Positions 1 through 6,266 are shown, counted from the stretch's first letter. The stretch: DNA of 6,336 nt from Limnoglobus sp. (GCA_025353985.1 JANXNT010000118.1:1-6336), one strand, 5' to 3'. Notes: generated by a model not told the origin, from the letters alone. Translations and numbers: made by a program.

Positions 1-180
1 GACTTACGTCAATTAAACGAAAACTTATTGACTTTGCAAAATCGCGTGGGTGACACCAAGCCAAGCCTACCGGACAAACGTCCGTCGGAACTTCCTTCCG
101 CAAGTGGCTTCGTGAAAAGTGTGGCTGCGATTTGCCGCACGAACGTTGGTCGTGTACCATCCCGTCAGAGGACACAAAAT
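1..180. other. Upstream region without a supported gene
   Basis: No coding sequence is supported here. The frame of the DUF433 gene stays open upstream to about base 28, but the extra 51 residues look nothing like the family, and a good ribosome binding site supports the start at 181. Two short perfect hairpins sit side by side: CGGAC/GTCCG (71-84, loop AAAC) and CGGAA/TTCCG (86-100). Neither is followed by a T run, so I do not call a terminator. TTGACT at 28-33 resembles a -35 box, but no matching -10 lies at the normal distance. Confidence 0.5.
167..171 (+). promoter_or_regulatory. Shine-Dalgarno AGAGG for the DUF433 gene
   Basis: AGAGG lies 9 bases before the ATG at 181. It decides the start in favour of 181 over the earlier TTG at 28 in the same frame. 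Confidence 0.6.
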
Positions 181-417
181 ATGGACGCACAACTGATCAC
201 TTCCGACCCTGCCATTATGATGGGCAAGCCGGTCGTATCTGGCACCCGGCTAACGGTCGAATTCATCCTGGACGAGTTGGCGGCCGGCACTCCGGTGGAG
301 CAACTCATCGCTTCTTACCCGCGGCTCACACCGGCGGCGGTATCCGCTGCTCTTGCGTTCGCCGCTGAGGCGCTGCGAGCCGTCGTCGTGTACCCCACGA
401 CCCGGCGGTCGGCATGA
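181..417 (+). CDS. DUF433 family antitoxin-like protein
   Basis: This 78-residue protein has the whole DUF433 pattern: an N-terminal 'LITSDPAIMMGKPVVSGTRL' stretch (residues 5-24), then 'TVEFILDELAAGTPVEQLIA' and a C-terminal 'YPRLTPAAVSAALAFA' helix. DUF433 proteins are small winged-helix-like DNA-binding proteins, often paired with a DUF5615 PIN-like partner and regarded as the antitoxin and probable autorepressor. The normal family length is about 70-80 residues, so it appears complete. Start 181 has a Shine-Dalgarno sequence at 167-171. Its TGA at 415-417 overlaps the ATG at 414 of the next gene, so the two are cotranscribed and probably translationally coupled. The partner is internally deleted, so this antitoxin may now have no active toxin. 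Family assignment is firm; the toxin-antitoxin role is inferred from family and context. Confidence 0.85.
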   Translation: MDAQLITSDPAIMMGKPVVSGTRLTVEFILDELAAGTPVEQLIASYPRLTPAAVSAALAFAAEALRAVVVYPTTRRSA

Positions 418-710
418 ATCTCTTGGCCGACGAGTGTATTTCAGCCGAGGTGGTAGCACGACTGAGGGCGGACTGGCACACGGTCGAGGCTGCGGGAGAC
501 GATGCACCGGGGGCACCTCACGCCGGGGTGGTGCTACTACGTCTGGCCGGGATGCCACCTGCGGACCGGGCTGAGGCGGTGTCGGCAGTGTTCCGCGACC
601 GAGCGGCAGACCTGCCGGGAAACTTCACGGTCGTCGAGCCAGATGCGATCCGCGTTCGCCGACCGTCGAACACTTCTCCGCCAGGAACTTCGTCGGGCGG
701 TGTGACTTGA
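414..710 (+). CDS. DUF5615 PIN-like toxin, internally deleted
   Basis: The 98-residue product starts as DUF5615 proteins do ('MNLLADECISAEVVARLRAD', residues 1-20, with the first acidic pair D6-E7) and ends as they do ('HAGVVLLRLAGMPP' from residue 36, then 'AVSAVFRDRAADLPGNFTVV'). Between A34 and P35 the family's central segment is absent: normally about 30 residues with a helix, a 'VLLT' strand and a conserved 'DKDFGEL'-type acidic motif. Usual length is about 110-120. Reading frame is kept, so this is an in-frame deletion and not a frameshift. Without the central acidic residues a PIN-type nuclease site should not form, so I expect an inactive toxin. The last 15 residues, rich in Ser, Pro, Gly and Thr, look like a non-conserved tail. 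The start overlaps the DUF433 stop (ATGA) and has no strong ribosome binding site of its own, which fits translational coupling. The family comparison is from memory. Confidence 0.75.
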   Translation: MNLLADECISAEVVARLRADWHTVEAAGDDAPGAPHAGVVLLRLAGMPPADRAEAVSAVFRDRAADLPGNFTVVEPDAIRVRRPSNTSPPGTSSGGVT

Positions 711-906
711 AACAACATCGTGCCAGTCCTCAACGCAAGTTTTAAGCGTACCATTGTTGTCGTAGTGGGTTCACACGGCACACTTAGGTGGTGCCGCTCG
801 CCCGAGTTTTTCGAGCACGAACATTCTTCGCACTTTCTCCCATTTCCCACCGACGCGCAGGGCCACTTTCCCCAGATAAGATGATGACGTTACCGGAGAG
901 GTGCCG
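711..906. other. Intergenic region before the sigma-factor gene
   Basis: No gene is seen in these 196 bases, which should contain the promoter of the sigma-factor gene. A perfect inverted repeat CGGCAC/GTGCCG lies at 776-796 with a 9-base loop. It is followed by GCTCG/CGAGC (796-816), whose loop contains TTTTT. These could form a weak terminator for the DUF433/DUF5615 pair, but the T run lies inside the second hairpin and not after it, so I make no firm call. I do not recognise a sigma-70 type promoter. Confidence 0.35.
895..898 (+). promoter_or_regulatory. Shine-Dalgarno GGAG deciding the ATG at 907
   Basis: GGAG ends 8 bases before ATG 907 but only 2 bases before the in-frame GTG at 901. 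Normal spacing therefore favours ATG 907, making the protein 1054 residues instead of 1056. Confidence 0.6.
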
Positions 907-3900
907 ATGCCGAATGTCGCGATCCGTGGGGTGCTGGCCCGGCTTTGCCTGGGTTTGGCGGAAATGCCACCCGATGCGGAGCTACTGGAAAACTACATCG
1001 CGACCCGCGATGAGGCGGCGTTCGCGTCGCTGGTAGAACGGCATGGGCCGAAGGTGTTTGCGGTCTGTCGGCGGTTGCTCGGGCAGCATCAGTTGGCGGA
1101 AGATGCGTATCAGGCCACGTTCGTGGTGTTGGCGAAAAAAGCGCACACGATTCAACCGCGTTCGGCGGTCGGGGGGTTCCTGTATGGTGTGGCCCGCAAA
1201 GCCGCTCTGGAGGCGTACGCCGTGAGCCGCCGTCGCAAAGAAACACTCGTTGAAACCATCCCCGATTCCCCCGCCGCACCGCTTAATGACACCGATAGCG
1301 ATGTGCTCGCGATGCTCGATGAGGAGATCGCAAACCTCTCGGACGCCTACCGCGCCGCGGTCGTGTTGTGCGAACTCGATGGCGTTGGTCGCGCCGAGGC
1401 CGCTCGGCAACTGGGTATCGCCGAGGGCACGCTCTCGAGCCGACTCGCCGCCGCCCGCAAACAACTCGCAACGAGGTTGAAGGCGCGCGGCGTCGTCTAC
1501 TCCGCCGGGTTAATGTCCTCGCTGGCGATCTCCGCAAATGCGGCGATCCCGCCCACAATCGCAACGGCAACCACTGCCGTTTCCCTTATTGCTACAGGAG
1601 TGTTGCGTACCATGTTGCTCGCAAAATTCAAACTCGTCACCACCGTCTGCGTATTAGTGACTGCGATCATCGGTATGAGTACCTTCGTACCCAAAGCGAG
1701 TATGGAGGCAAAAGCCGCCCCCGTGCCAAAAGTGGAGAAAGATGAAGGCTTGTTGTGGATGTTCCACAAGAAAACGAGCACGCTGACTGCTTATACGCCC
1801 GATGGCAAAGAAGCGAAAACGATTGCTATCCCGGATGGCAAACATTTCATCGGCTTCTCGGATGGGGGCACGAAAATTCTGTTTGCTGGCAAGGATGGCA
1901 AACTCGCGGAACAGAACGTAACAGACGGCCTGACACTGCATTTGCGCGATGTCAACGATCGCGTGGAGGGGACGGATACAGGGCTTGAGTATCAGGTGAA
2001 CGATGGATTCGTTCTATCAAAGGATGGCAAGACCATCGTTCGGGCAAGGCTCGAACGAAACGATCCTGGCGCTCCGGAAAATTCGGTACGATTCTCGAAT
2101 GTCCTTTTCGATCGTGCATCCCGAAAAGAAACAAAATTCGACCTGCCCGACGATCACCACGTCGTGCATCCATGCCCCGACGGATCGGGCTGGATGGTTC
2201 TTCAATACAACCTGGGTCGCGATCCGAAGTTGCCGAACTACCGTTGGCACACGCTGTCGACCAACGGCAAATTGAAGCCAGTCAACGACCAGTATGCCTT
2301 TTATGGATTGAGCTTTTCACCGGACGGCAAGACGCTGGTTGGCGTCGGGTTTCGGTTTCCGGCCAAGTCCGATGAGGCAGTGAAATTCGCGAACTACAAG
2401 GTGAATGCGTCCGACTTTGCCGTAACGGAATTGAGTCAGTCGAATAACAGTGCGGGCCTCACGGGCTTCCACTGGTCGCCGAATGGGGATCGGCTGGCGA
2501 AACTTAATTTCCAGTTCAAGGACAATGTTTCGCGCGATAGTCAACTGACACTTTACGACGCTGACACAAAGAATCCCCGGATACTATTCACAATCCCGGA
2601 CGATGGGCAGCAAACGAACCTCCTCGGCTGGTTCCCGACGAAAATCGAGCCTCCAAAACAGCCGATCAGCGCCCCGGTGCCGAAGGAGCGAGAGGAGGTG
2701 ATCGTTGCGTATCATGCGGGGCGGCCGGTGCTTTTGAACGAGAATGGCAAGGTCGTGCGCGAACTGTTTGCCGAGGGTTGGGGCGGGTCTACGGGGCAGG
2801 CGAGGCTCAGCCCGGATGGCCGGCAAATTGCGATGCTCACCGATACCAAACGCGATGCCACGGGGTGGATGTTCCGCAAACTGTACCTTCGCGATGTCGA
2901 TGGCAGAGGCAACGGCGACGAACTGATGTCCGAAGGGCTGGAAGCACTAACTGCAATGTGGTCGCCGGACGGCAAAAGTATCTACACGAGCGGCTATGTC
3001 ACCAAGAAAACCATCGTCGATAGCAAGAAGAACCCGAACTACGCAAATGAAGCCGCGATTCATCATCGCATTGATATCGCAAGCAAAAAACGGACGGAGT
3101 TGACGTTGCCTGCCGGCCACCAGATCATGGATGTTTCGTCCGATGGCAAATGGTTTCTCACGCATGTTTCGCACATGCAGAATGCGAAGGAAACTTATAA
3201 GGTGTGCCTCGTCGGTATGGATGGCAAAGTGATGGATGATCTCACCGATGGTAGTGCCCCGATTGTCGGGCTACGGTTTTCGCCCGATGGCAAAAAAGTG
3301 GTAGCTTTACGTTACAACGACGTGGACAACCGGACCGCCGTTCGACTATCGGAGGTCTTCATTCTCGATGTGGCCGCGAAAGAAAAAATGGTCGTACTTC
3401 CGCTAAATGGCTTGCACGATGACGCCATGGTGCAAAGCATCACGTGGTCGCTCGACAGCAACCGCATCGCCTTCAGTTGGTGGACCGATGGCCGCACGAA
3501 GGGCGAGCCGAAAGATACCCTCGCGCACGTCTCGATTGCCACCCTCGACGATGTCAAAATCCGCACGATCTTCAGCGTCAAAGACAAAACGCTGGGCAGC
3601 ATCGACTGGGCGAAAATGCGACTGCCCGAGGCGGTGAAGCCGGAGGTCAAGCCGATGGCTGAACTGCTCGTTCCCAAGCTCGGAAGCGGCGTATTTGCCG
3701 AGCGCGATGAGGCACAAAAAGCGTTGCGAGCACTCGGACTGGCGGCATTGCCCGCACTGAAAATGGGGCTACAAAGTAGCGACCCCGAAATCGTGTTACG
3801 CTGCGAAAGCCTGATCGACCGCATCGGCAAAGACGATGCGGAGGCATTCGCGAAAGCGTTTCTTGCAGAGAAAGATTTCACCGCGAAGTTCGATCACGCG

Positions 3901-4071
3901 ATCTGGACTCGCTGGGCGAAACTCATCGGCGACAATCGCGGCAGCCGCGAACTCTTCGCGGAAATTCTGAGCGCAGACGGGGCCGCCGTTGCGATGGCAT
4001 ACATGGCGGATGCGAAGCCAAAAGACGCCGCCGAACGCTATCGGTCCATATTGACGCGATTGAAAACCTAA
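907..4071 (+). CDS. ECF sigma factor fused to membrane segment, propeller and HEAT-like domain
   Basis: A 1054-residue modular protein. Residues about 23-112 are sigma region 2 ('DAELLENYIATRDEAAFASL', 'QLAEDAYQATFVVLAKKA'). Residues 137-191 are sigma region 4, with the DNA-binding helix-turn-helix 'GRAEAARQLGIAEGTLSSRL'. A weakly hydrophobic stretch precedes a clear membrane segment at 243-261 ('LVTTVCVLVTAIIGMSTFV'), followed by the 'AAPVPK' sequence common in Gemmata-type proteins. Residues about 280-905 carry PD40/WD40-like propeller repeats: 'FSPDGKT' near 470, 'WSPNGDR' 523, 'LSPDGRQ' 634, 'WSPDGKS' 685, 'SSDGKW' 744, 'FSPDGKK' 791, 'WSLDSNR' 847. Residues 917-971 resemble a HEAT repeat ('LGSGVFAERDEAQKALRALG'). 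By topology the sigma domains would be cytoplasmic and the propeller outside the membrane, suggesting a tethered sigma factor that senses through its extension. ECF factors with such C-terminal extensions are known in planctomycetes; ligand, target promoters and release mechanism are unknown. The frame continues open after the stop into related sequence, so the protein may be truncated. Confidence 0.85.
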   Translation: MPNVAIRGVLARLCLGLAEMPPDAELLENYIATRDEAAFASLVERHGPKVFAVCRRLLGQHQLAEDAYQATFVVLAKKAHTIQPRSAVGGFLYGVARKAALEAYAVSRRRKETLVETIPDSPAAPLNDTDSDVLAMLDEEIANLSDAYRAAVVLCELDGVGRAEAARQLGIAEGTLSSRLAAARKQLATRLKARGVVYSAGLMSSLAISANAAIPPTIATATTAVSLIATGVLRTMLLAKFKLVTTVCVLVTAIIGMSTFVPKASMEAKAAPVPKVEKDEGLLWMFHKKTSTLTAYTPDGKEAKTIAIPDGKHFIGFSDGGTKILFAGKDGKLAEQNVTDGLTLHLRDVNDRVEGTDTGLEYQVNDGFVLSKDGKTIVRARLERNDPGAPENSVRFSNVLFDRASRKETKFDLPDDHHVVHPCPDGSGWMVLQYNLGRDPKLPNYRWHTLSTNGKLKPVNDQYAFYGLSFSPDGKTLVGVGFRFPAKSDEAVKFANYKVNASDFAVTELSQSNNSAGLTGFHWSPNGDRLAKLNFQFKDNVSRDSQLTLYDADTKNPRILFTIPDDGQQTNLLGWFPTKIEPPKQPISAPVPKEREEVIVAYHAGRPVLLNENGKVVRELFAEGWGGSTGQARLSPDGRQIAMLTDTKRDATGWMFRKLYLRDVDGRGNGDELMSEGLEALTAMWSPDGKSIYTSGYVTKKTIVDSKKNPNYANEAAIHHRIDIASKKRTELTLPAGHQIMDVSSDGKWFLTHVSHMQNAKETYKVCLVGMDGKVMDDLTDGSAPIVGLRFSPDGKKVVALRYNDVDNRTAVRLSEVFILDVAAKEKMVVLPLNGLHDDAMVQSITWSLDSNRIAFSWWTDGRTKGEPKDTLAHVSIATLDDVKIRTIFSVKDKTLGSIDWAKMRLPEAVKPEVKPMAELLVPKLGSGVFAERDEAQKALRALGLAALPALKMGLQSSDPEIVLRCESLIDRIGKDDAEAFAKAFLAEKDFTAKFDHAIWTRWAKLIGDNRGSRELFAEILSADGAAVAMAYMADAKPKDAAERYRSILTRLKT
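1597..1614 (+). promoter_or_regulatory. Possible internal translation start at ATG 1612
   Basis: GGAG at 1597-1600 stands 11 bases before an in-frame ATG at 1612. A product starting there would begin 'MLLAKFKLVTTVCVLVTAII', which has the shape of a signal peptide or membrane anchor, and would contain the propeller without the sigma domains (819 residues). Spacing is long for an efficient site, so this is a candidate only. Confidence 0.25.
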
Positions 4072-4100
4072 GCTGACCCACGAGGGGCGTCACCTCAGCT
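4071..4100. repeat. Inverted repeat AGCTGA/TCAGCT after the sigma-gene stop
   Basis: A perfect 6-base inverted repeat, AGCTGA (4071-4076) and TCAGCT (4095-4100), starts on the last base of the TAA. An alternative inner pairing is GAGG/CCTC (4082-4085 and 4093-4096). No T run follows, so it is at best a weak terminator. It may equally be a chance feature inside former coding sequence. Confidence 0.35.
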
Positions 4101-4158
4101 AGACAAGAATCTGACAGGTGTAGGTTATACTCATGGAGAAGCCGCTTTCTGCGTATAT

Positions 4159-4638
4159 TTGGGTACATTTGCCGGGACTGAGAAAGCCTTCCCCGATCCC
4201 GAACGAGATCATGGCCCATCGAGTACCGAAACCGCGCCATTTGATGGAATTAGAGAGTGGCCCGGCGCACATAATATGTCAGTGACAACTCTCCACATGG
4301 TGGAATTGGCAGGCAATGATTGGGCAAGCCCCGGCGTAAAACGTTGGGTGCGGATGGAAAAATCCGCACGTAAATTGTACATCGCATCCATGAGCGTTCG
4401 AAAAGATCCTCACACAATATCACGATGCTTCACCGTTTATAGTGGAGTGGTAAAAGAACTGCTTCCAGTAGCCATTTCGGTTATGAAAGACAAGGATATG
4501 CCGGGTACATGTCAAGCCTATGCCGCCATCGTGTTGGGGCAGTGTGGTGCCACGGAGTATCTGGATGACATCGCGAAATTAGCGACGAACGCGAAGATGG
4601 TCGATGGTCGATGGATTCGGTTCCGATGTCAGCGGTAA
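4159..4638 (+). CDS. Hypothetical ORF, first fragment of the broken C-terminal region
   Basis: An open frame of 159 codons from a TTG at 4159; the first ATG is at 4276. No convincing ribosome binding site precedes either one, which fits a gene fragment better than an independent gene. The middle (4345-4590) looks like genuine helical repeat protein: 'KSARKLYIASMSVRKDPHTI', 'VVKELLPVAISVMKDKDMPG', 'TCQAYAAIVLGQCGATEYLD'. The last residues, 'RWIRFRCQR', are out-of-frame sequence after the 7-base duplication and should not be read as part of the original protein. It shares the frame of the sigma gene upstream. If expressed alone it would be a small cytoplasmic helical protein of unknown function. 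Confidence 0.4.
   Translation: MGTFAGTEKAFPDPERDHGPSSTETAPFDGIREWPGAHNMSVTTLHMVELAGNDWASPGVKRWVRMEKSARKLYIASMSVRKDPHTISRCFTVYSGVVKELLPVAISVMKDKDMPGTCQAYAAIVLGQCGATEYLDDIAKLATNAKMVDGRWIRFRCQR
4596..4614 (+). repeat. 7-base tandem repeat GATGGTC, 2.7 copies, frame-breaking
   Basis: The tract reads GATGGTC GATGGTC GATGG. Because 7 is not a multiple of 3, one extra unit shifts the frame. With one unit removed the translation runs '...LATNAKMVDGFGSDVSGKNR...' straight into the downstream frame. A tandem duplication by replication slippage is the simplest origin. Confidence 0.85.
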
Positions 4639-4912
4639 GAATCGAACGTACATTATCCAGGTGCGAGACGTTGCGATTGGCGTTCAGTTATTGCTCCACA
4701 AACAATCGCTTGTCGACTACGGTTTTATATACGTTATCGAAAACGAAAAGAAGTATGGGCCTACAGGTCTGAAGGTTTCACCAAATAGTAGTATTCAGTT
4801 CGCTTTCCCCGATAAAGATGAAGCTTCGCGCACTGCGGCTCATGAGAAAGCACTGGCATTCTTGAAGACGGCGAAGAAGCCAGAAGCCGAAGCGTCGAAG
4901 CCTGCGAAGTAG
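4604..4912 (+). CDS. Hypothetical ORF, second fragment of the broken C-terminal region
   Basis: An open frame of 102 codons starting from the ATG inside the 7-base repeat. It encodes 'NRTYIIQVRDVAIGVQLLLH' and 'KQSLVDYGFIYVIENEKKYG', then 'FAFPDKDEASRTAAHEKALAFL'-like charged sequence (around 4800-4865) and a Lys/Ala/Glu-rich end, 'KKPEAEASKPAK'. The 'QVRDVA...DYGF' pairing is one I recall from the C-termini of Gemmata-type HEAT and sigma fusion proteins, with a closing segment of alternating charged and alanine residues. No ribosome binding site lies before 4604, so independent translation is doubtful. It ends 19 bases before the insertion sequence, so the insertion did not cut the coding end. 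Confidence 0.45.
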   Translation: MVDGFGSDVSGKNRTYIIQVRDVAIGVQLLLHKQSLVDYGFIYVIENEKKYGPTGLKVSPNSSIQFAFPDKDEASRTAAHEKALAFLKTAKKPEAEASKPAK

Positions 4913-4931
4913 GAGGACGCAAATTCTGATC

Positions 4932-4954
4932 GGGTATCCCTTTTGTTTTGGGCG
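4932..4954 (+). repeat. Terminal inverted repeat, transposase 3' end
   Basis: Compared base by base with the inverse of 6314-6336, 18 of 23 positions match, including a shared TATCCCT block and a shared GGCG inner end. It begins 5 bases beyond the region after the 4912 stop and ends 5 bases before the transposase stop at 4959. Confidence 0.75.
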
Positions 4955-4958
4955 TCGA

Positions 4959-6256
4959 TCAAACAGCGTTCCAGAGGTTTTGCCATTCGGGCTCGTGACT
5001 GAGCGCGCGGAGTTCGACCAACGGGCCGACGTGCTCTACCTTCCAGCGTGCCCCGCTTCGCTTCAGCCGCAAGTTGACGTTTTGTTTGATCGATCCTTCC
5101 ACCGCCCCGCTGCCGATACTCCGGCCCGCCGCCAATCGCCCGGCGTAATCCAACCGCGTCGGGTGCTTGGCGAAGTACGCCGCCAACGCGACCAGCGACT
5201 CGGGGTCGATGCCTTCGGGGACTTCGGCGAAGGCCGCGCCCAACCAGCGTTCCAGCCCCACTTTCCCCCCGGCCAACACCGCCGCCCGGCCCGATTCCAT
5301 CTGGGCCTTCGACGCCTCGGTCCCGACACCCCAGATCGCTTTTGCGGCGTCGCCGACATGTTCCAGTGCGTGGTAGACATCGAGGACGTGAGCCGCTTGC
5401 GGAACGACGGTCCCGGCCAGATTCCAGATCCATTCGGCCCCGTCGCCCAGAACCGACACCCCGGTGTCACTCGTCGCATGCAACCGATCCGTTTCGGCCC
5501 GCATCCGCGTTGCGAATTCACCGCACTCTTCGATGGCCGCGACCGTCGTCTGGATCGTCGGATGGGGCAACCGGCGAGTGTCCCACTGCGAGGGCGTCGC
5601 CGGGTTACCCACTTCCCGCCTCAAAACTAAGCCGATTTTCACGTCCCGCCAGCCGTCGAGGGTATTGACCTTCCCCGCGTCGATCAGGATTTCAATCTCG
5701 CCCGGTGCCGACGCGAACCGGGTCGCATCCGCCCGCATCGGGCGTTCGACCGCGGCCCGCTTCGCCTCCGCGTGCGTCGTCCGCCGGATCGTTTCGTCGT
5801 CGATGGTCCAACCGCAAAACTCACTGAGAATGAATTGCGAGCGGGCGAACGAATTGTCCACCGCCGCCAACGTGATGAGCCGGATCGCCTGGCGGGTGCG
5901 GGCCCCGTCGATCCCTAATACCGCATCGGCCCGGAACACGCCGCCGTCCGCGTTCCCGCAATACTCGCGGTTCACGCTCACCGGCCCCAAGGCCGTGGTC
6001 AGCCCGCGAGTGTGCCGCCCCTTCGAGCGGTCGCCGGGACTTTTTTTTCGGCGTCGGCCCGCGCCTGCACGGTCGCCTGCAAATTCTCCCGCAAGAGTTT
6101 TCGACCGGCGTCGAGGGCGAAGGTTTCGCAGGCGTCGATCACCGTGCCGGGAGCGGCGGTGGCACCGAGCCGGGCCATCTCCTGCACGTAAGCGACGGCG
6201 CTTTCGTACCGCAGGCGTTCCGCTTCCGTCGCATATTCGATGGTCAAAGTCGGCAT
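4959..6256 (-). CDS. ISKra4 family transposase, expressed through a -1 frameshift
   Basis: Read from ATG 6256 (Shine-Dalgarno GGAGG at 6262-6266), frame one gives 'MPTLTIEYATEAERLRYESA' to residue 72 ('ADAEKK') and would stop at 5999-6001 as an 85-residue peptide. Slipping back one base at A8 continues as 'SPGDRSKGRHTRGLTTALGP' to 4959, making 432 residues. The C-terminal part has the family's marks: 'IEILIDAGKVNTLDGWRDVK', 'VSVLGDGAEWIWNLAG', 'DVYHALEHV', and 'GSGAVEGSIKQNVNLRLKRS'. Candidate catalytic DDE residues, in the fused numbering, are D193, D272 and E387. The position before 'GVFRAD' where relatives often have a Cys-pair zinc knuckle keeps just one Cys ('REYCGNADGG'). The protein would cut and join DNA at the element's ends. 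No other stop or frame break is seen, so it may be active. Confidence 0.85.
5999..6256 (-). CDS. Short frame-zero product of the transposase gene (85 residues)
   Basis: Without frameshifting, translation from 6256 ends at a TGA after 85 codons, with the last 13 residues ('VPATARRGGTLAG') out of the transposase frame. The N-terminal 72 residues are the natural start of the transposase, as the good Shine-Dalgarno sequence and the helical 'YESAVAYVQEMARLG' show. In other frameshifting elements such short products can regulate transposition; here that is inference only. Confidence 0.6.
   Translation of the reverse strand: MPTLTIEYATEAERLRYESAVAYVQEMARLGATAAPGTVIDACETFALDAGRKLLRENLQATVQARADAEKKVPATARRGGTLAG
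6015..6030 (-). promoter_or_regulatory. Hairpin downstream of the A8 slip site
   Basis: On the minus strand the sequence CCGCTC-GAAG-GGGCGG can fold into a 6-base stem (one G-T pair) with a 4-base loop. It starts 10 bases after the A run, close to the 5-9 base spacing usual for structures that stimulate -1 frameshifting. Confidence 0.5.
6041..6048 (-). promoter_or_regulatory. A8 slippery run, probable -1 frameshift site
   Basis: On the minus strand the codons are GAA AAA AAA GTC in frame zero, giving the slippery heptamer A-AAA-AAA. A -1 slip re-reads the last A as AGT (Ser) and enters the frame that carries the transposase catalytic domain. An extra A added by RNA polymerase slippage would have the same result. 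Confidence 0.7.
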
Positions 6257-6261
6257 CCCTG

Positions 6262-6266
6262 CCTCC
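6262..6266 (-). promoter_or_regulatory. Shine-Dalgarno GGAGG for the transposase
   Basis: On the minus strand GGAGG stands 5 bases before ATG 6256. It settles the start there and not at the upstream ATG 6282-6284, which lies in the other frame. Confidence 0.7.

Larger units (their letters stand above)
4072..4912 (+). pseudogene. Detached C-terminal part of the sigma-propeller gene
   Basis: This stretch appears to be the lost end of the gene at 907-4071. The sigma gene's frame has only one stop, TAA at 4069-4071, and then stays open for 189 codons to 4638. That part contains 'HGEAAFCVYLGTFAGTE', 'VVKELLPVAISVMKDKD' and 'CQAYAAIVLGQCGATEYLDD'. The 4604-4912 part contains 'YIIQVRDVAIGVQLLLHKQS' followed by 'DYGF'. 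I recall this order (GE..A..FLGT, a HEAT-like helix pair with LG..G, then QVRDVA...DYGF) from the ends of Gemmata-type sigma and HEAT fusion proteins. Deleting one copy of the 7-base repeat at 4596-4614 joins both parts in frame; 907-4912 minus 7 bases is exactly 1333 codons. The continuity is seen directly; the family order is from memory, and the nonsense mutation is inference. Confidence 0.55.

Noticed and set aside
28..180. N-terminal extension of the DUF433 protein by 51 residues from TTG 28
   Set aside because: The added residues do not resemble the family, and AGAGG at 167-171 supports the start at 181.
791..818. Terminator after the DUF5615 gene
   Set aside because: GCTCG/CGAGC pairs around a T run, but the T run is in the loop and not after the stem, so it is not a normal intrinsic terminator.
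4134..4286. Small ORF from ATG 4134 ending 'HRVPKPRHLMELESGPAHII', slightly like the start of phage P27-type small terminases
   Set aside because: It ends after about 50 codons, has no clear ribosome binding site and lies in a different frame from the more convincing 'GEAAFCVYLGTFAG' continuation. The likeness is best taken as chance.
4840..5433. Long minus-strand and plus-strand open frames overlapping the transposase (for example 4980-5630 +)
   Set aside because: They are shadows caused by high G+C; composition is Arg/Pro-rich and the transposase frame explains the region.
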